Assembly: GCF_035594125.1 (NCBI RefSeq)
Contig: NC_087178.1
Location: 13,379,751-13,443,750 of the forward strand
DNA from: Scylla paramamosain
Lineage: Eukaryota > Arthropoda > Malacostraca > Decapoda > Portunidae
Reading direction: 5' to 3'
Length of the DNA: 64,000 nucleotides
This document shows positions 13,988-27,672 of the stretch, one piece after another. The position numbers and the translations under genes were made by a program. The stretch's first letter is position 1; each line of letters opens with the position of its first letter. Below the pieces are notes generated by a model. It was not told the origin of the DNA. It searched no databases and worked only from the letters and a program-made list of their open reading frames with translations.

Positions 13988-14562
13988 ATAGTGGTTTCAT
14001 ATTGAATTGATGAGATGTACATACGGGCCAGCTAATAATAACCAACTCGCCAGCCACCACGTAGCCTACAGTCTCCTGCCCCTGTAGCATATATAGCCTG
14101 TCTTGCTTTTATTTGCTGATCCAGTTCAAAATTTCCCATTCTCAATATGATGTGCTAAATATAAAGTTAAATAAACAGAAATTTTTCCATCTACTATGTA
14201 ATGCTGTTTGCTAGCCCAAGCTTGGTAAAGCCCAGTTAGAGCATATAACATCTTTCTAGCCAAAAATAACTAAAATTTAATGTTTTATGCATTAAAAAAT
14301 ACTTCAGTGTTGCAATTATCATATGAAGATGCTGTAAATCTTGGAAAGCTGATGGAAATTGACAGATCTTTCAATCTGGCGGGTGATCCACACATGTAAA
14401 CGATCCATAAATCACAAGGGTAAAAGCACCTGATGGCATGCATTTATTAGCACCCTAATTTCTTCTTTATGATTATGGATACTATTTTCCTTTAGCATAG
14501 AAGTATATTGATATATCATCATATTTTTTAACATAACTTTCAATCGCATATGAATCGTTTTT

Positions 14563-16215
14563 CTTTTTTTTTTTTCTTTACATAGGAAGGACATTGGCCA
14601 AGGGCAACAAAAATCCAATAAAAAAAAAAATGCCCACTGAAATGCCAGTCCCACAAAAGTGTCAAAGCAGTGGTCAGAAATTGATGAATAAGTGTCTTGA
14701 AACCTCCCTCTTGAAGGAATTCAAGTCATAGGAAGGTGGAAATACAGAAGCAGGCAAGGAGTTGCAGAGTTTACCAGAGAAAGGGATGAATGATTGAGAA
14801 TACTGGTTAACTCTTCCACTAGAGAGGTGGACAGAATAGGGGTGAGAGAAAAAAGAAAGTCTTGTGCAGCGAAGCCGCGGAAGGAGGGGAGGCATGCAGT
14901 TAACAAGATCAGAAGAGCAGTTAGCATGAAAATAGCGGTAGAAGACAGCTAGATGTGCAACATTGTGGCAGTGAGAGAAAGGCTGAAGACAGTCAGTTAG
15001 AGGAGAGGAGTTGATGAGACAAAAAGCTTTTGATTCCATCCTGTCTAGAAGAGCAGTATGAGTGGAAGCCCCCCCAGACATGTGAAGCATACTCCATATA
15101 TGGACGGATAAGGCCCTTGTACAGAGTTAGCGGCTGGGGGGGTGAGAAAAACTGGCGGAGACATCTCAGAACACCTAACTTCATAGAAGATGTTTTAGCT
15201 AGAGATGAGAAGTTTCCAGTTCAGATTATAAGTAAAGGACAGACCAAGGATGTTCAGTGTAGAAGAGGGGGACAGTTGAGTGTCATTGAAGAAGAGGAAG
15301 GTTGTGTCGAGTTGATAGATGGAGGAATTGAGTTTTTGAGGCATTAAACAATACCAAGTTTGCTCTGCCCCAATCAGAAATTTTAGAAAGATCAGAAGTC
15401 AAGCGTTCTGTGGCTTCCCTGCATGATATGTTTACCTCCTGAAGGGTTGGACGTCTATGAAAAGACGTGGAAAAGTGCAGGGTGGTATCATCAGCGTAGG
15501 GGTGGATAGGACAAGAAGTTTGGTTTAGAAGATCATTAATGAATAATAAGAAGAGAGTGGGTGACAGGACAGAACCCTGAGGAACACCACTGTTAATAGA
15601 TTTAGGAGAAGAACAGTGACCGTCTACCACAGCAGCAATAGAACGGTCAGAAAGGAAACTTGAGATGAAGTTACAGAGAGAAGGATAGAAACCATAGGAG
15701 GGTAGTTTGGAAATCAAAGCTTTGTGCCAGACTCTATCAAAAGCTTTTGATATGTCCAAGGCAACAGCAAAAGTTTCACCAAAATCTCTAAAAGAGGATG
15801 ACCAAGACTCAGTAAGAAAAGCCAGAAGATCACCAGTAGAGCAGCCTTGATGGAACCCATACTGGCGATCAGATAGAAGGTTGTGAAGTGATAGATGTTT
15901 AAGAATCTTCCTGTTGAGGATAGATTCAAAAACTTTACATAGGCAGGAAATTAAAGCAATAGGACGGTAGTTTGAGGGATTAGAACGGTCACCCTTTTTA
16001 GGAACAGGCTGAATGTAGGCAAACTTCCAGCAAGAAGGAAAGGTAGATGTTGACAGACAGAGCTGAAAGAGTTTGACTAGGCAAGGTGCAAGCACGGAGG
16101 CACAGTTTCAAAGAACAATAGGAGGTACCCCATCAGGTCCATAAGCCTTCCGAGGGTTTAGGCCAGCGAGGGCATGGAAAACATCATTGCGAAGAATTTT
16201 AGTAGTCAGAGGGTG
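14563..16215 (-). mobile_element. N2 non-LTR retrotransposon, copy A, 5'-truncated
   Basis: Minus-strand element with its poly(A) tail at about 14563-14576 (T run on +). Reading from 16215 it gives the end of the linker, the RT (16095-15283) and the C-terminal domain (15184-14674; 'HVWGG', 'CMPPLLPR', 'LCNSLPASVF'). The 5' end stops in the linker. It sits inside the TTA-flanked DNA element. Frameshifts near 15290 and 15030. Confidence 0.85.
15283..16095 (-). pseudogene. N2-A reverse transcriptase domain
   Basis: A 270-codon frame contains most RT motifs in order: KKGDRSNPSNYRPIAL (motif 1-2), LSDRQYGFHQGCSTGDLL, DISKAFDRVWH (catalytic Asp), SGVPQGSVLSPTLF, and YADDTTLH (catalytic Asp pair). 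This is the longest uninterrupted N2 RT in the window and all three catalytic Asp are kept. The frame is lost before the C-terminal domain. The role would be target-primed reverse transcription. Confidence 0.88.
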
Positions 16216-16410
16216 GAGGAGAAGGAGGAACAACATGAATATCATTGGTGTTTCTTGTTGGGAAGAGGTAGACAGACCAACAATTATTATTGGAACCTGT
16301 GGTGTCTCCAATGAGTTGACACTAACACCCTGGTTTAAAAATTGAGACATACTAAGAATCAGCTACAGTGGTATTAGTAACTACTAACACCACGTTTAGA
16401 AAATCGGGCC

Positions 16411-16562
16411 TTAGTGTTTATGAAAACCCCAGAAAGTAAAGCAAGTATACACCGTCTGAGTCCAATGGGAAGATGTGATCATGTGACAATAGAAATAGTA
16501 CCACAGGAGGAAACAGTGTTGTACAGGAATGAACAATTTAGAAATGGGAGACAGAACTATGC
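16411..16562 (+). mobile_element. N1 copy c, part 2 (end of endonuclease)
   Basis: It continues the frame broken at 13073. It reads LVF, a SPMGRCDHV stretch (SDH counterpart, with Ser changed to Cys) and the start of the linker to 'QNYA'. It ends with AACTATGC at 16555-16562, the left copy of the target duplication of the following N2 insertion. Confidence 0.85.
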
Positions 16563-18131
16563 TTTTTTTTTTATGTAGGAGGGACACTGGCCAAGGGCAA
16601 CAAAAATCCAATTAAAAAAAAAGCCCATTGAGATACCAGTCCCAGAAAAGAGTCCAAAGCGGTAGTAAAAAATTGAAGGATAAGTGTCTTGAAACCTCCC
16701 TCATGAAGGAATTCAAGTCATGGGAAGGTGGAAATAAAGAAGCAGGCAAGGAGTTCCAGAGCTTACCAAAGAAAGGGATGAATGATTGAGAATACTGATT
16801 AACTCTTGCATTAGAGAAGTGGACAGAATAGGGGTGCGAGAAAGAAGAAAGTCTTGCAAATTAAGGGCGTGGGAGGAGGGGAGGCATGCAGTTAGCAAGA
16901 TCAGAAGAGCAGTTAGCATGAAAACAGCAGTAGAAGACAGCTAGAGATGCAACATTGTGGCGATGAGAGAGAGGCTGAAGACAGTCAGTTTGAGGAGAGG
17001 AGTTGACGAGATGAAAACCTTCTGATTCCACCCTGTCTAGAAGAGCAGTATAAGTGGAAGTCCTCCAGACGTGTGAAGCACATTCCGTCGTAGATGGACG
17101 GATAGGGCCCTTGTACAGACTTAGCAGCAGGGGGTGAGAAAAACTGGCGGAGACGACTCAGAACACCCAACTTCATAGAAGCTGTTTTAACTAGAGATGA
17201 AATGTAGAGTTTCCAGTTAAGATTATAAGTAAAGGACAGACTGAAGATGTTCAGTGTAGAAAAGGGGGACAGTTGAGTGTCATTAAAGAAGAAGGGATAG
17301 TTATCTGGAAGGTTGTGTTGAGTTGATAGATGCGGGAATTGAGTTTTTGAGGCATTGAACAATACCAAGTTTGCTCTGCCCCAATCAGAAATTTCAGAAA
17401 GATCAGAAGTCAGGCATTCTGTGGCTTTCCTGCGTGAAATGTTTACTTACTGAAGGGGTCAGAAAGGAAACTTGAGATGAAGTTACAGAGAGAGAAGGAT
17501 AGAAGCTGCAGGAGGGTAATTTAGAAATCAAAGCTTTGTGCCAGACTCTATCAAAAGCTTTTGATATATCCAAAGCAACATCAAAAGTTTCACCAAAATC
17601 TCTAAAAGAGGATGACCAAGACTCAATAAGGAAAGCCAGATCACCAATAGAGTAGCCTTGACGAAACCCATACTGGCAATCAGATAGAAAGTTGTGAAGT
17701 GATAGATGTTTAAGAATCTTTCTGTTGAGGATAGATTAAAAAACTTTAGACAGGCAGAAAATTAAAGCAATAGGACGGTAGTTTGAGGGATTAGAACAAT
17801 CACCCTTTTCAGGAACAGGCTGAATGTAGTCAAACTTCCAGCAAGAAGGAAAGGTAGATGTTGACATACAGAGCTGAAAGAGTTTGACTAGGCAAGGTGC
17901 AAGCACGGAGGCACAGTTTTGGAGAACAATAGGAGGGACCCCATCAGGTCTATAAGCCTTCTGAGGGTTTGGGCCAGCAAGGGCATGGAAAACATCATTG
18001 CAAAGAATTTTAACATCATTGAGTAGTCAGAGGATGAGAGGGAGGAACAAGCCCTGAATCATCCAAGGTAGGGTTTTTAGCAAAGGTTTGAGCGAAGAGT
18101 TCAGCTTTAGAGATAGATGTGCTAGCAGTGG

Positions 18132-18479
18132 TATTATATACCATTAGTTATTTTGTAATATTCGATATGTAGCATCAGTTTTGTATGTAACAGAATCAAA
18201 TCCCAGTAACGTCACAAAGGCATTTTCTCTTTTGTTTGTACATGCATTTCCAGCGCTGATAGTTTTAGGGATTCAAATGTTTATTGTTCCCTGGCTGTAC
18301 CGCTTCAACAATAGATGCAAAAGAAGTTCATACACTTTTATTCTCCTCCACAGCTCATGGATAAACTGTCATCGGACAAGAATGGGACAGGCACAGGCGG
18401 CAGCATATAATCACCTCATGACAGCCTTATATGTACCTTTCAGGTGAGTGTATCAGCAACAAAACACACAAACATAACA
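18132..18479 (+). repeat. LTR1 5' LTR
   Basis: 348 bp, TATTATATACC to AACATAACA. Aligns end to end with the 3' LTR without gaps. Confidence 0.9.
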
Positions 18480-18597
18480 GTGGTGATGAGAATGGGACAG
18501 GCACAGGCAGCAGCATATAATCACCTTGTGACAGCCTTATATGTACCTTTCAAGTGAGTGTATCGGCAACAAAACACAAACATAACAGTGGCAATGA
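18380..18597 (+). repeat. 110-bp tandem duplication of the 5' LTR end and leader
   Basis: 18380-18489 is repeated at 18490-18597: both copies run from GAATGGGACAGG through 'CATATAATCACC' to 'AACATAACAGTGG'. The 5' LTR boundary and the bases after it, where a primer-binding site should lie, are therefore present twice. Confidence 0.85.
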
Positions 18598-18644
18598 GTG
18601 GCAGATGGATCCAAGCAGAGTGATAGCACAGCATTACAGCCAGC

Positions 18645-19510
18645 ATGGTCCTAGACATCCCAGCCCCCAAGGAGTTCCAAGTCTCTGTGGATCCCTCCAC
18701 AGTGGTGCAAAGGTGTAAGAACTGGTGCACCGCCTTTGAATACTACATTGTAGCAACAGGAGTGAACAAGGAGGAGCAGAAGAGAGCCCTTTTTTCTTCA
18801 TGTATCTGGACCAGAGGTTCAAGAGATTTTTTGCTACTCTGATAGCAGGTGATGACACCTACAAGACAGCCAAGGAGATACTTGACAAGTATTTTGCTCC
18901 TAGGATTAATGTACACTATGAGAGGTTTTTATTTAGGCAGTGTGCACAACATCCAGAGGAGTCACTGGATTCATATGTCACAGGATTGCGTAAATTAGCT
19001 TCCACTTGTGCATACCAAGATGCAGATGTCATCATTGACCAAATTATTGAAAGGTGTAGCTCCCATGAGTTGAGAAAAAGGCTGTTACAGGAGAAGGCAC
19101 TCACATTGGATAAAGTGCAGGAAATTGCCAGGGCTTTGGAAGCTGAAAATATGCAGTCACATAGTATAGAGGGTAAGAGTGTCAGTAGCCTTCATTCTCA
19201 GGTGAGCAAGCTCTCTGTTAAACCTTGTAAGGGAACCATATATGCTCAAGGTAAACCTGCAACACACAATGCTCACCAACCACTCAAAACTCACAGAAAT
19301 GTATCCAAACCACAACAGAAAACACATCATAATACAACACATAAGCCAGGACAAGCTGAGTGTACCAGGTGTGGTAATGTTGGACATAAACCTTACAAGT
19401 ACAGTAAATGTCCAGCAAGTGGTAAACAGTATCTCAAGTGTGGTAAGATGGGTAATTTCTCTAATGTATGTAAGGCATACAGATCTATTCAGCTTCACAA
19501 TCTGATATAA
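18645..19510 (+). pseudogene. LTR1 gag with zinc knuckles
   Basis: First frame from Met 18645 (IPAPKEFQV...), then a frameshift near 18795 into the frame to 19510. The capsid-like region reads 'AKEILDKYFAPRINV', 'ERFLFRQCAQHPEESLDSYV' and 'LRKRLLQEKALTLDKVQEI', typical of gypsy gag. Two CX2C knuckles follow (CTRCGNVGHK..., CGKMGNFSNVC), the first irregular. It would package the element RNA. Confidence 0.8.
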
Positions 19511-19531
19511 ACACCTTCAAAGAATTATGAG

Positions 19532-20254
19532 TTGGAAGCTGCAGGAAATAAGGAGTCCCCAGACACAGAGTTTGCTTTTAGGATAAATTCTGTCAACAGA
19601 CAAGACAAGGGATTGATGGTGACACTGTACATTAATGATAGGCCTATTCCAATGCAGGTTGACACAGCAGCTGATGTTACTGTTGTGTCAGAGGAGGTTG
19701 CAAATGAAATACCTAATATTTCAATTGATGCCGATGATAAAGTGTTGAAGGATCATAAAAATCATAACATACATGTCATTGGCTCTGCAAATGTACAGGT
19801 CAAGCATGGTCAGGAAGAAGTTGGAACCTTGTCAGTCACTACTGTAGCATGTCAACGGCTGACTCTACTCAGGTTAGATTGGTTAAAACATATAAAATTG
19901 GACTGGTATAACATCCTTAAGGTGGCAAATGACAAAAGTAGTGAGTCATTGTCAGAAATATTGTCAAAGTACTCTACAGTTTTTCAGGAAGGTTCTTGTA
20001 CAGGTGCAATAAAAAACACTACAGCAACACTTGTTCTCAAGTCAGATGCTACTCCTAGATTTTATGCACCAAGACCTATTCCTTTTGCACGGAAGGCCTC
20101 AGTAGAGGAAGAGATCCCCAGTTTGGAAGCTGAAGGTACTTGGCAGAGAGTGAATTATTCTGACTGGGGAATGCCACTGGTTCCCATAGCTAAGAAAGAC
20201 GGTGGCATAAGGTTGTGTGGGGATTATAAGGTAACAGTTAACAGGGAATTATAA
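19532..20254 (+). pseudogene. LTR1 protease and RT N-terminus
   Basis: The aspartic protease active site reads VDTAADVTVVS at about 19659-19691 (family DTGA; Gly is Ala here). The RT entry region 'YSTVFQEGSCTGAI' and 'WGMPLVPIAKKDGGIRLCG' then leads to a stop after CGDYKVTVNREL at 20254, where functional relatives continue into the palm. Confidence 0.82.
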
Positions 20255-20782
20255 GTAGCACAACACCCCTTACCAAATCCTAGTGACATGTTTGTGGCTT
20301 TAGGAGGATGCAAGTTATTTTCAAAACTTGATCTAAAACAAGCATTTCAACAGTTGCAATTAGATGAGAAATCACAAGAGATTTGTATATTGAGCACTCA
20401 TTTAGGACTTTTCTGTCCACAGAGACTGCTGTATGGCACAGCAAGTAGCCCTGCCATCTGGCAGAAGACCATGGACAAAATTTTCATAGGGTTAACTGGA
20501 GTTTTCTGTTTCATTGATGACATACTAATTGCAGGTAGAGATGAGAAGGAACATGATTTAAGACTCAAGTTAGTTTTACAGAAACTCTTAGAAAATGGCA
20601 TAAAGGTGCATAAGGGGAAATGTGATTTCAAAGTTTCCTCAGTAGAATACTTAGGATTCTACATAGATGGACAAGGGATACGTAAGTCAAAAGGTAAAGT
20701 AACAGCAGTACAAAACAGTAAAGTACCAGAAAACATGAGAGAGCTGAAGTCCTTTCTAGGTCTAGTAACCTTTTTATGGTAA
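20255..20782 (+). pseudogene. LTR1 reverse transcriptase palm
   Basis: Frame with FSKLDLKQAFQQLQLDE (catalytic Asp), 'PQRLLYGTASSPAIWQ' and CFIDDILIAG (catalytic Asp pair), then 'VEYLGFYIDGQGI' and the 'LKSFLGLV' connection. Continuous with the previous frame apart from the stop at 20252-20254. It ends in a frameshift near 20780. Confidence 0.85.
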
Positions 20783-21454
20783 ATTTATCCCAGACTCAGC
20801 CACTATACCTAGCACATCCTTTGTATCAATTACTGAAAAGAGATTCAGATGGTTATGGTCAGAGCAGTGTCAAGCAGCTTTTGAGAAGATCAAAGAGTTA
20901 ATCATCTCCCCAGATTTCCTTGTACATTTTCAGAAGGATTTGCCTTTGATTCTTGTCTATGATGCCTCTAATGCTGGGTTAGGAGCTGTATTACCCACAT
21001 TATGTGAGATGGTTCGGGACGTCCCATTGCATTTGCTTCCAGATCTTTAAATAAAGCTGAACAAATTTATTCTCAAGTAGTAAAGGAAGCATTAGCTCTA
21101 GTCTATGGAGTTAAGAAATACCACATGTATTTGTATGGGAGACAACACTTCCGGTTAATCACAGACCATAAGCCTTTACTGGCCATTTTAGGCCCCAAGG
21201 CAGGATTGTCAACTTTGGTTGCAACCAGACTACAGAGATGGGCAGTTATTTTAGGTGCATATCACTATTCTTTAGAATACAGACCAACCAAAAATTTAGG
21301 AAATGCAGACACGCTCTCTAGACTATCAGTAGACCTATGGAAGCAGAATGTAGCATTCTGCTGCTTGAGAGTTTTGACTTATGAATTACTGTTAAACATA
21401 TTGCACAAAATACACAAAAGGACCCTGTACTCTCACAAATTTTGCAAGGATTGA
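20783..21454 (+). pseudogene. LTR1 RNase H
   Basis: Several frames give the RNase H pattern: 'LILVYDASNAGLGAVL' (first catalytic Asp) near 20945, 'AFASRSLNKAEQIYS' near 21030, 'VKEALALVYGVKK' (Glu), 'FRLITDHKPL' (Asp) and 'GNADTLSRL'. A frameshift lies near 21010. The C-terminal part (21125-21454) is open. Confidence 0.8.
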
Positions 21455-21525
21455 TTTCAGGAAGACATGCTATGCTTACTCATGATGAATGCAAGCCATG
21501 TCAGAAAATTTGATCAGACCTTAGT

Positions 21526-22417
21526 GTGGAACAAAATTGTATATTAAAAGGTGCTAGGGTGGTTGAACCCAAATGTCTAAAGAAACTTGTTTTGCAAGAA
21601 ATTCACTCTGATCATCAAGGAGTTGTAAGATCCAAGGCCATTGCCAGATCATTTGTTTGGTGGCCAGGTATGGACAAAAATATAGATGAATATGTAAAAG
21701 GTTGTGCTGAGTGTGCTGTTCAGCAAAATAACCCATTAGTTGTTCGCCAACACCGATGGGAATGTCCAAAATTTGCATGGCAGCAACTTCACATAGATTT
21801 TGCTGGCCCTTTCCTAGATCATTCATATCTGATAATAGTAGATGCTTACAGTACGTTGCCTGAAGTTGTTCCCATGAAATTGACGACATCTTGTGCAACA
21901 ATTAAAGCTCTTGTGCAAATATTTGCTATCCATGGACTACCCAAGAGACTTGAATCTGATAATGGTCCTCAGTTTACCTCTCAAGAATTCAAGGACTTTT
22001 TGAAGGTAAATGGAATTTAGCATGTGCTATCCACACCATACCATCCATCCACAAATGGCGAAGCAGAGATTTGCACAAATATTTAAACATAATATGAAAT
22101 GTAGAGGGGCTACAGCAGACAATGCTGTGTCCTGCATCAGTAAATTTTTGCTTGCATACAGGACAACCCCTCATGCCACAACAGAAATGACACCTTCAAA
22201 TCTTCTAATGGGTAGGAGGATTAGGAATAAGTTGGATCTATTGTTGCCTTATTACCAAGGACACCATGAACATAAGAGCTGGAATCAATTCCAGAAACAA
22301 GACATTGTAAACAATTTTGGTGTATCAGATTCAGTGTTGGTATGCTTTTATAACACTCCTCAGAAATGGGTACATGGGGAAGTAACACATAAGCCTGGTG
22401 GTCTGCCTGCCTTATGA
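21526..22417 (+). pseudogene. LTR1 integrase
   Basis: HHCC zinc-binding region ('EIHSDHQGVVRSKA', 'CAECAVQQN'), then the DDE core: HIDFAGPF (first Asp), 'RLESDNGPQFTS' (second Asp), stop at 22018-22020, and HPSTNGEAE (Glu) in another frame. The C-terminal region 22010-22417 contains 'YRTTPHATTEMTPSNLLMGR', a common gypsy integrase tail. Confidence 0.85.
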
Positions 22418-22810
22418 CAAGTGTAAATGATAAAGTTATGAAAAGACATGTAGATCAATTATGACCTGCATATGATGACAAAACCACTGGAATGAGAAAA
22501 GAATCACTAGATACTCTTGCTCCATATGCCAATAAACCTTTAGAAGCTCATAACCAATCAGTGGAAACTGAACAGGAAGAATCACCTGTAGCCTCTTCAC
22601 CATGTGAACGTAGAATTCTTCCTTCTAGATCCACCAGAGGCATTCCACCTGATCGTTTAGATTTGTAAGTGCTAGAAGTAAGGTGTTATGCATCATGATT
22701 GCATTCTAGTATTGTACATGTATCTTATTTTAAGATGTGATGTTAGATTCTGTATTGACCTTAAACTTAATTACCATGATGAATTGAATACATTATAGAG
22801 CGAAAGGAAG

Positions 22811-23158
22811 TATTATATACCATTGGTTATTTTGTAATATTCATTATGTAGCATCAGTTTTGTATGTAATAGAATCAAATCCCAGTAACGTCACAAAGGC
22901 ATTTTCTCTTTTGTTTGTACATGCATTTCCAGCACTGGTAGTTTTAGGGATTCAAATGCTTATTGTTCCCTGGCTGTACCACTTCAACAATACATGCAAA
23001 ACAAATTCATGCACTTTTATTCTCCTCCACAATTCATGGATAAACTGTCATCAGACGAGAATGGGACAGGCACAGGTGGCAGAATATGATCACCTTGTGA
23101 CAGCCTTATATGTACCTTTCAGGTGAGTCTATCGGCAACAAAACACACAAACATAAGA
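22811..23158 (+). repeat. LTR1 3' LTR
   Basis: 348 bp, TATTATATACC to AACATAAGA, right after the polypurine tract at 22799-22810 and before TSD AGTGG. Confidence 0.9.
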
Positions 23159-23565
23159 AGTGGTGCCATCTGGTTGAAATAAAGGAGGGAAAGAAGAAGA
23201 AGCAAAGTTTTTGGAGATATTTTTGGCTAGATGCCAGAAGTCACGAGGGGAGGTAGATCTTGAAAGATTTTGACACTTTCAGTTAATGAAAGAGTTTTTG
23301 GCCAGTTGAAGAACAGACCTGGCATGGTTCTGGGCAGAAATATAAAGTGCATGAGATTCTGGTGATGGAAGCTTAAGTATCTTTTGTGGACCACCTCCCT
23401 ATCATGTATAGCATGAGAACAAGCTGTGTTTAGGTCAAGAAAAAGAGTGAGGAATGTACGCCTCCATGCCAAATACTATCAACTCTGTTATGTACTTGGG
23501 ACACAAAGATGGGTCTCCGACACGGAAGCAGTAGTCATTCCAAGGAAAATCAGCAAAATGCCTCC

Positions 23566-24531
23566 TCAGGTCCGCCCAACTAGCAGAGGCAAAATGCTAC
23601 AGGCACCTTCGCTTAGGGAGATCCTGAGGATGGATTGGAGCAATAGGACAAGATACAGATATGAGATTGTGATTGGGGAGGAGCCCAATGGAGAAGAGAG
23701 GGTGACAGCATAAGCAGAAGAATTAGAGGTCAGGAAAAGGTCAAGAATGTTGGGCGTATCTCCAAGACAGTCAGGAATATGAGTAGGGTGTTGCATCAAT
23801 TGCTCTAGGTCGTGGAGGATAGCAAAGTTGAAGGCTTGTTCACCAGAATGGTCAGTGAAAGGAGAGGAAAGCCAAAGCTGGTGGTGAACATTGAAGTCTC
23901 CAAGAATGAAGATCTCTGCAAAACGGAAGAGAGTCAGAATGTGCTCCACTCTGGAAGTTAAGTAGTCAAAGAATTTCTTATAGTCAGAGGAGTTAGGTGA
24001 GAGGTATACAGCACAAATAAATTTAGTTTAAGAGGGACTCTGTAGTCGTAGCCAGATGGTGGAAAACTCGTAAGATTCAAGAGTGTGGGCACAACAGCAG
24101 GTTAAGTCATTGCGAACATAAACACAACATCCAACTTTGGAATGAAAATGAGGATAGAGAAAGTAGGAGGGAACAGAAAAGGGACTATTGTCAGTTGCCT
24201 CAGACACCTGAGTTTCAGTGAGTAAAAGATGAGGTTTAGAAGAGGAGAGGTGGTGTTCTACAGATTGAAAATTAGATCTTAGACCACGAATGTTGCAGAA
24301 GTTAATGAAGAAAAAGTTGAGGGGGGTGTCAAGACACTTAGGGTTGTTGTCAGAAGGGCAGTCCAACCTGGGGATATTTGTGGTCCCCTCCCCAGATGGG
24401 GACTCTGAGGCTGGTATAGGAATCGCCATGATAATTTTGAATTTTTGAGTGAAGGGTGTGTGTGTTATTAAGTGCTTGTAGTTTTGTGTGGAGGAAGAGA
24501 GCTGTGACTGCCCCCTTGTGTTGTGAGACAC
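23566..24531 (-). pseudogene. N2-B endonuclease domain
   Basis: Two frames encode an apurinic-type endonuclease: N-terminal 'FFINFCNIRGLRSNFQSVE', 'LLLTETQ' with catalytic Glu, 'CCVYVRNDL', then [14 protein letters not shown] and 'NILDLFLTS'. The final SDH motif is lost to a one-base insertion (copy 35.0 kb keeps it). The start lies less than 200 bp from the element's 5' end, leaving no room for an ORF1. Confidence 0.8.
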
Positions 24532-24661
24532 AAAGGGAAATGTTCAGTGAGGTCACAGCTGGGTTTAATGATAAGTTCACAGCACCCGCTGATTGAGTGT
24601 TTTAAACCTCACTGGGAGTAATTATCATTTTGGCAGGTGCCTACTGCCTCCTCCTATGGCA

Positions 24662-25772
24662 AACTATGCAGAGATTAATAAATTTTATGGAAAAATTTAC
24701 TGAAAAGAGCTATTTGAAGGTAAAGTAGTGCAAGAAAAATATGAGATATTTTTTAGCAAGTATAGAGAGGGAGTGCAACAGTTTGTACTAAGTTATGGAG
24801 TGAAAAATTGGGAAGCAAGAATGATATAATGCCAAGTGTGTAGAAGCAAAAAAGAACAATGACAGGGCATGGAGGAAAATAATGAGAAAACTGAACAGAA
24901 ATACTAGAGAAGAATACAGAAAGGCAAGGAATGAATATGGTATGATAAGAAGAGAAGAAAATAATATAGAATGAAAATGACTGCAAGGAGTTACAAAAGG
25001 ATATTGACAAGATACTCGCATGGAGCTAAAATTGGGAACTAGAATTTAATGCCAGAAAATGACACATGATGGAAATAGAGAAAAATAAAAAGAGACCTTC
25101 ATGGAATTACAATATGGGATGAAAAATAATAATGAAAAGTAATGAAGAAAAAGATTTGGGAGTAATGATCCAGGACACACTATCACCTGAACAGAATATT
25201 CAGCTCTGCATACAGCTTGTTAACAAACATTAGGATACTGTTTAACTATTTAGATGAAGAAATAATGAAATTGTAACAAGCATGATACAACCTAAATTGG
25301 AATATGCAGCAATAGTTTGGGCTCCACATAGAAAAAGAAAGATATATGGAAACTGGAAAGAATAAAGAGGATAGCAACAAAGATGGTACCAGAATTGAAA
25401 TACTTAATCTATGAAGAAAGACTTAGAGATGGGATTACCAACACTACAAAAAAGAAGAGAAAGAGGAGACCTTATAACAATGTACAAATTAGTAAAAAAT
25501 ATAGAAAGAATAGACAGAAATGACTTGGTACCACAGATGGAGGAGGGAGTGATGGATGAAGGGGCATGGGAAGAAAATAAAGAAGGGTGGGTATTCAAGC
25601 GACATCAAGAAATACAGCTTCCCGTGAAGAACTTTTTAAATCTGGAATGATTTGCAGGAAGAAGTGATTGCGGAAAACAGTGTATACATGTTTAAAGAGA
25701 AACAGGATAAATATGATTATGAAGAGAGGACAAAATGAGCTTTGGCTCACATCCTGTACAATACAACTAGGT

Positions 25773-25773
<1 letters not shown>
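24662..25773 (+). mobile_element. N1 copy c, part 3 (linker, RT remnant, C-terminus, 3' end)
   Basis: It begins with the right TSD AACTATGC and continues the linker ('INKFYGKI') broken at 16562. A large part of the RT is deleted: near 24960 the sequence jumps from the linker to the region after FADD. The C-terminal domain follows (25140-25700; 'LEYAAIVWAPHRK', 'RRERGDLITMYKLV'). The 3' terminus is AACTAGGTAAAC at 25765, running into (AC)n. Confidence 0.85.

Positions 25774-25839
<66 letters not shown>
25774..25839. repeat. (AC)n microsatellite at the N1-c 3' end
   Basis: About 33 AC units starting directly after the N1 terminal motif. Confidence 0.97.
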
Positions 25840-25844
<5 letters not shown>

Positions 25845-25869
25845 TCAAGCAATTGTTTACAAACTCTTT

Positions 25870-27672
<1,803 letters not shown>

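Larger units (their letters stand above)
18132..23158 (+). mobile_element. Ty3/gypsy-type LTR retrotransposon, LTR1
   Basis: Two 348-bp LTRs (18132-18479 and 22811-23158), flanked by AGTGG at 18127-18131 and 23159-23163. A polypurine tract (AGCGAAAGGAAG) abuts the 3' LTR. Internal order: gag, protease, RT, RNase H, integrase, typical of gypsy elements. The LTRs differ at about 24 sites by eye (about 93% identity), so the insertion is not recent. Stops at 19510, 20254, 20782, 21454 and 22020 make it inactive. It lies in the N2-B linker; joining the flanks restores the N2 sequence seen at 33.8 kb. Confidence 0.93.
16563..24661 (-). mobile_element. N2 non-LTR retrotransposon, copy B, near full length, split by an LTR element
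   Basis: Minus-strand N2 flanked by AACTATGC at 16555-16562 and 24662-24669. The poly(A) tail lies at 16563-16571 (+ strand T run). The 5' terminus is near 24650 ('CTACTGCCTCC' on +), matching the 5' end of the N2 copy at 35.3 kb. Pieces: EN 24531-23566 ([21 protein letters not shown]; a frameshift destroys SDH), linker 23472-23164 and 18131-18030, RT 17990-17470, C-terminal 17368-16713. About 205 bp containing YADD is missing at about 17457. Without the LTR insert it is about 3.1 kb. Confidence 0.85.
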
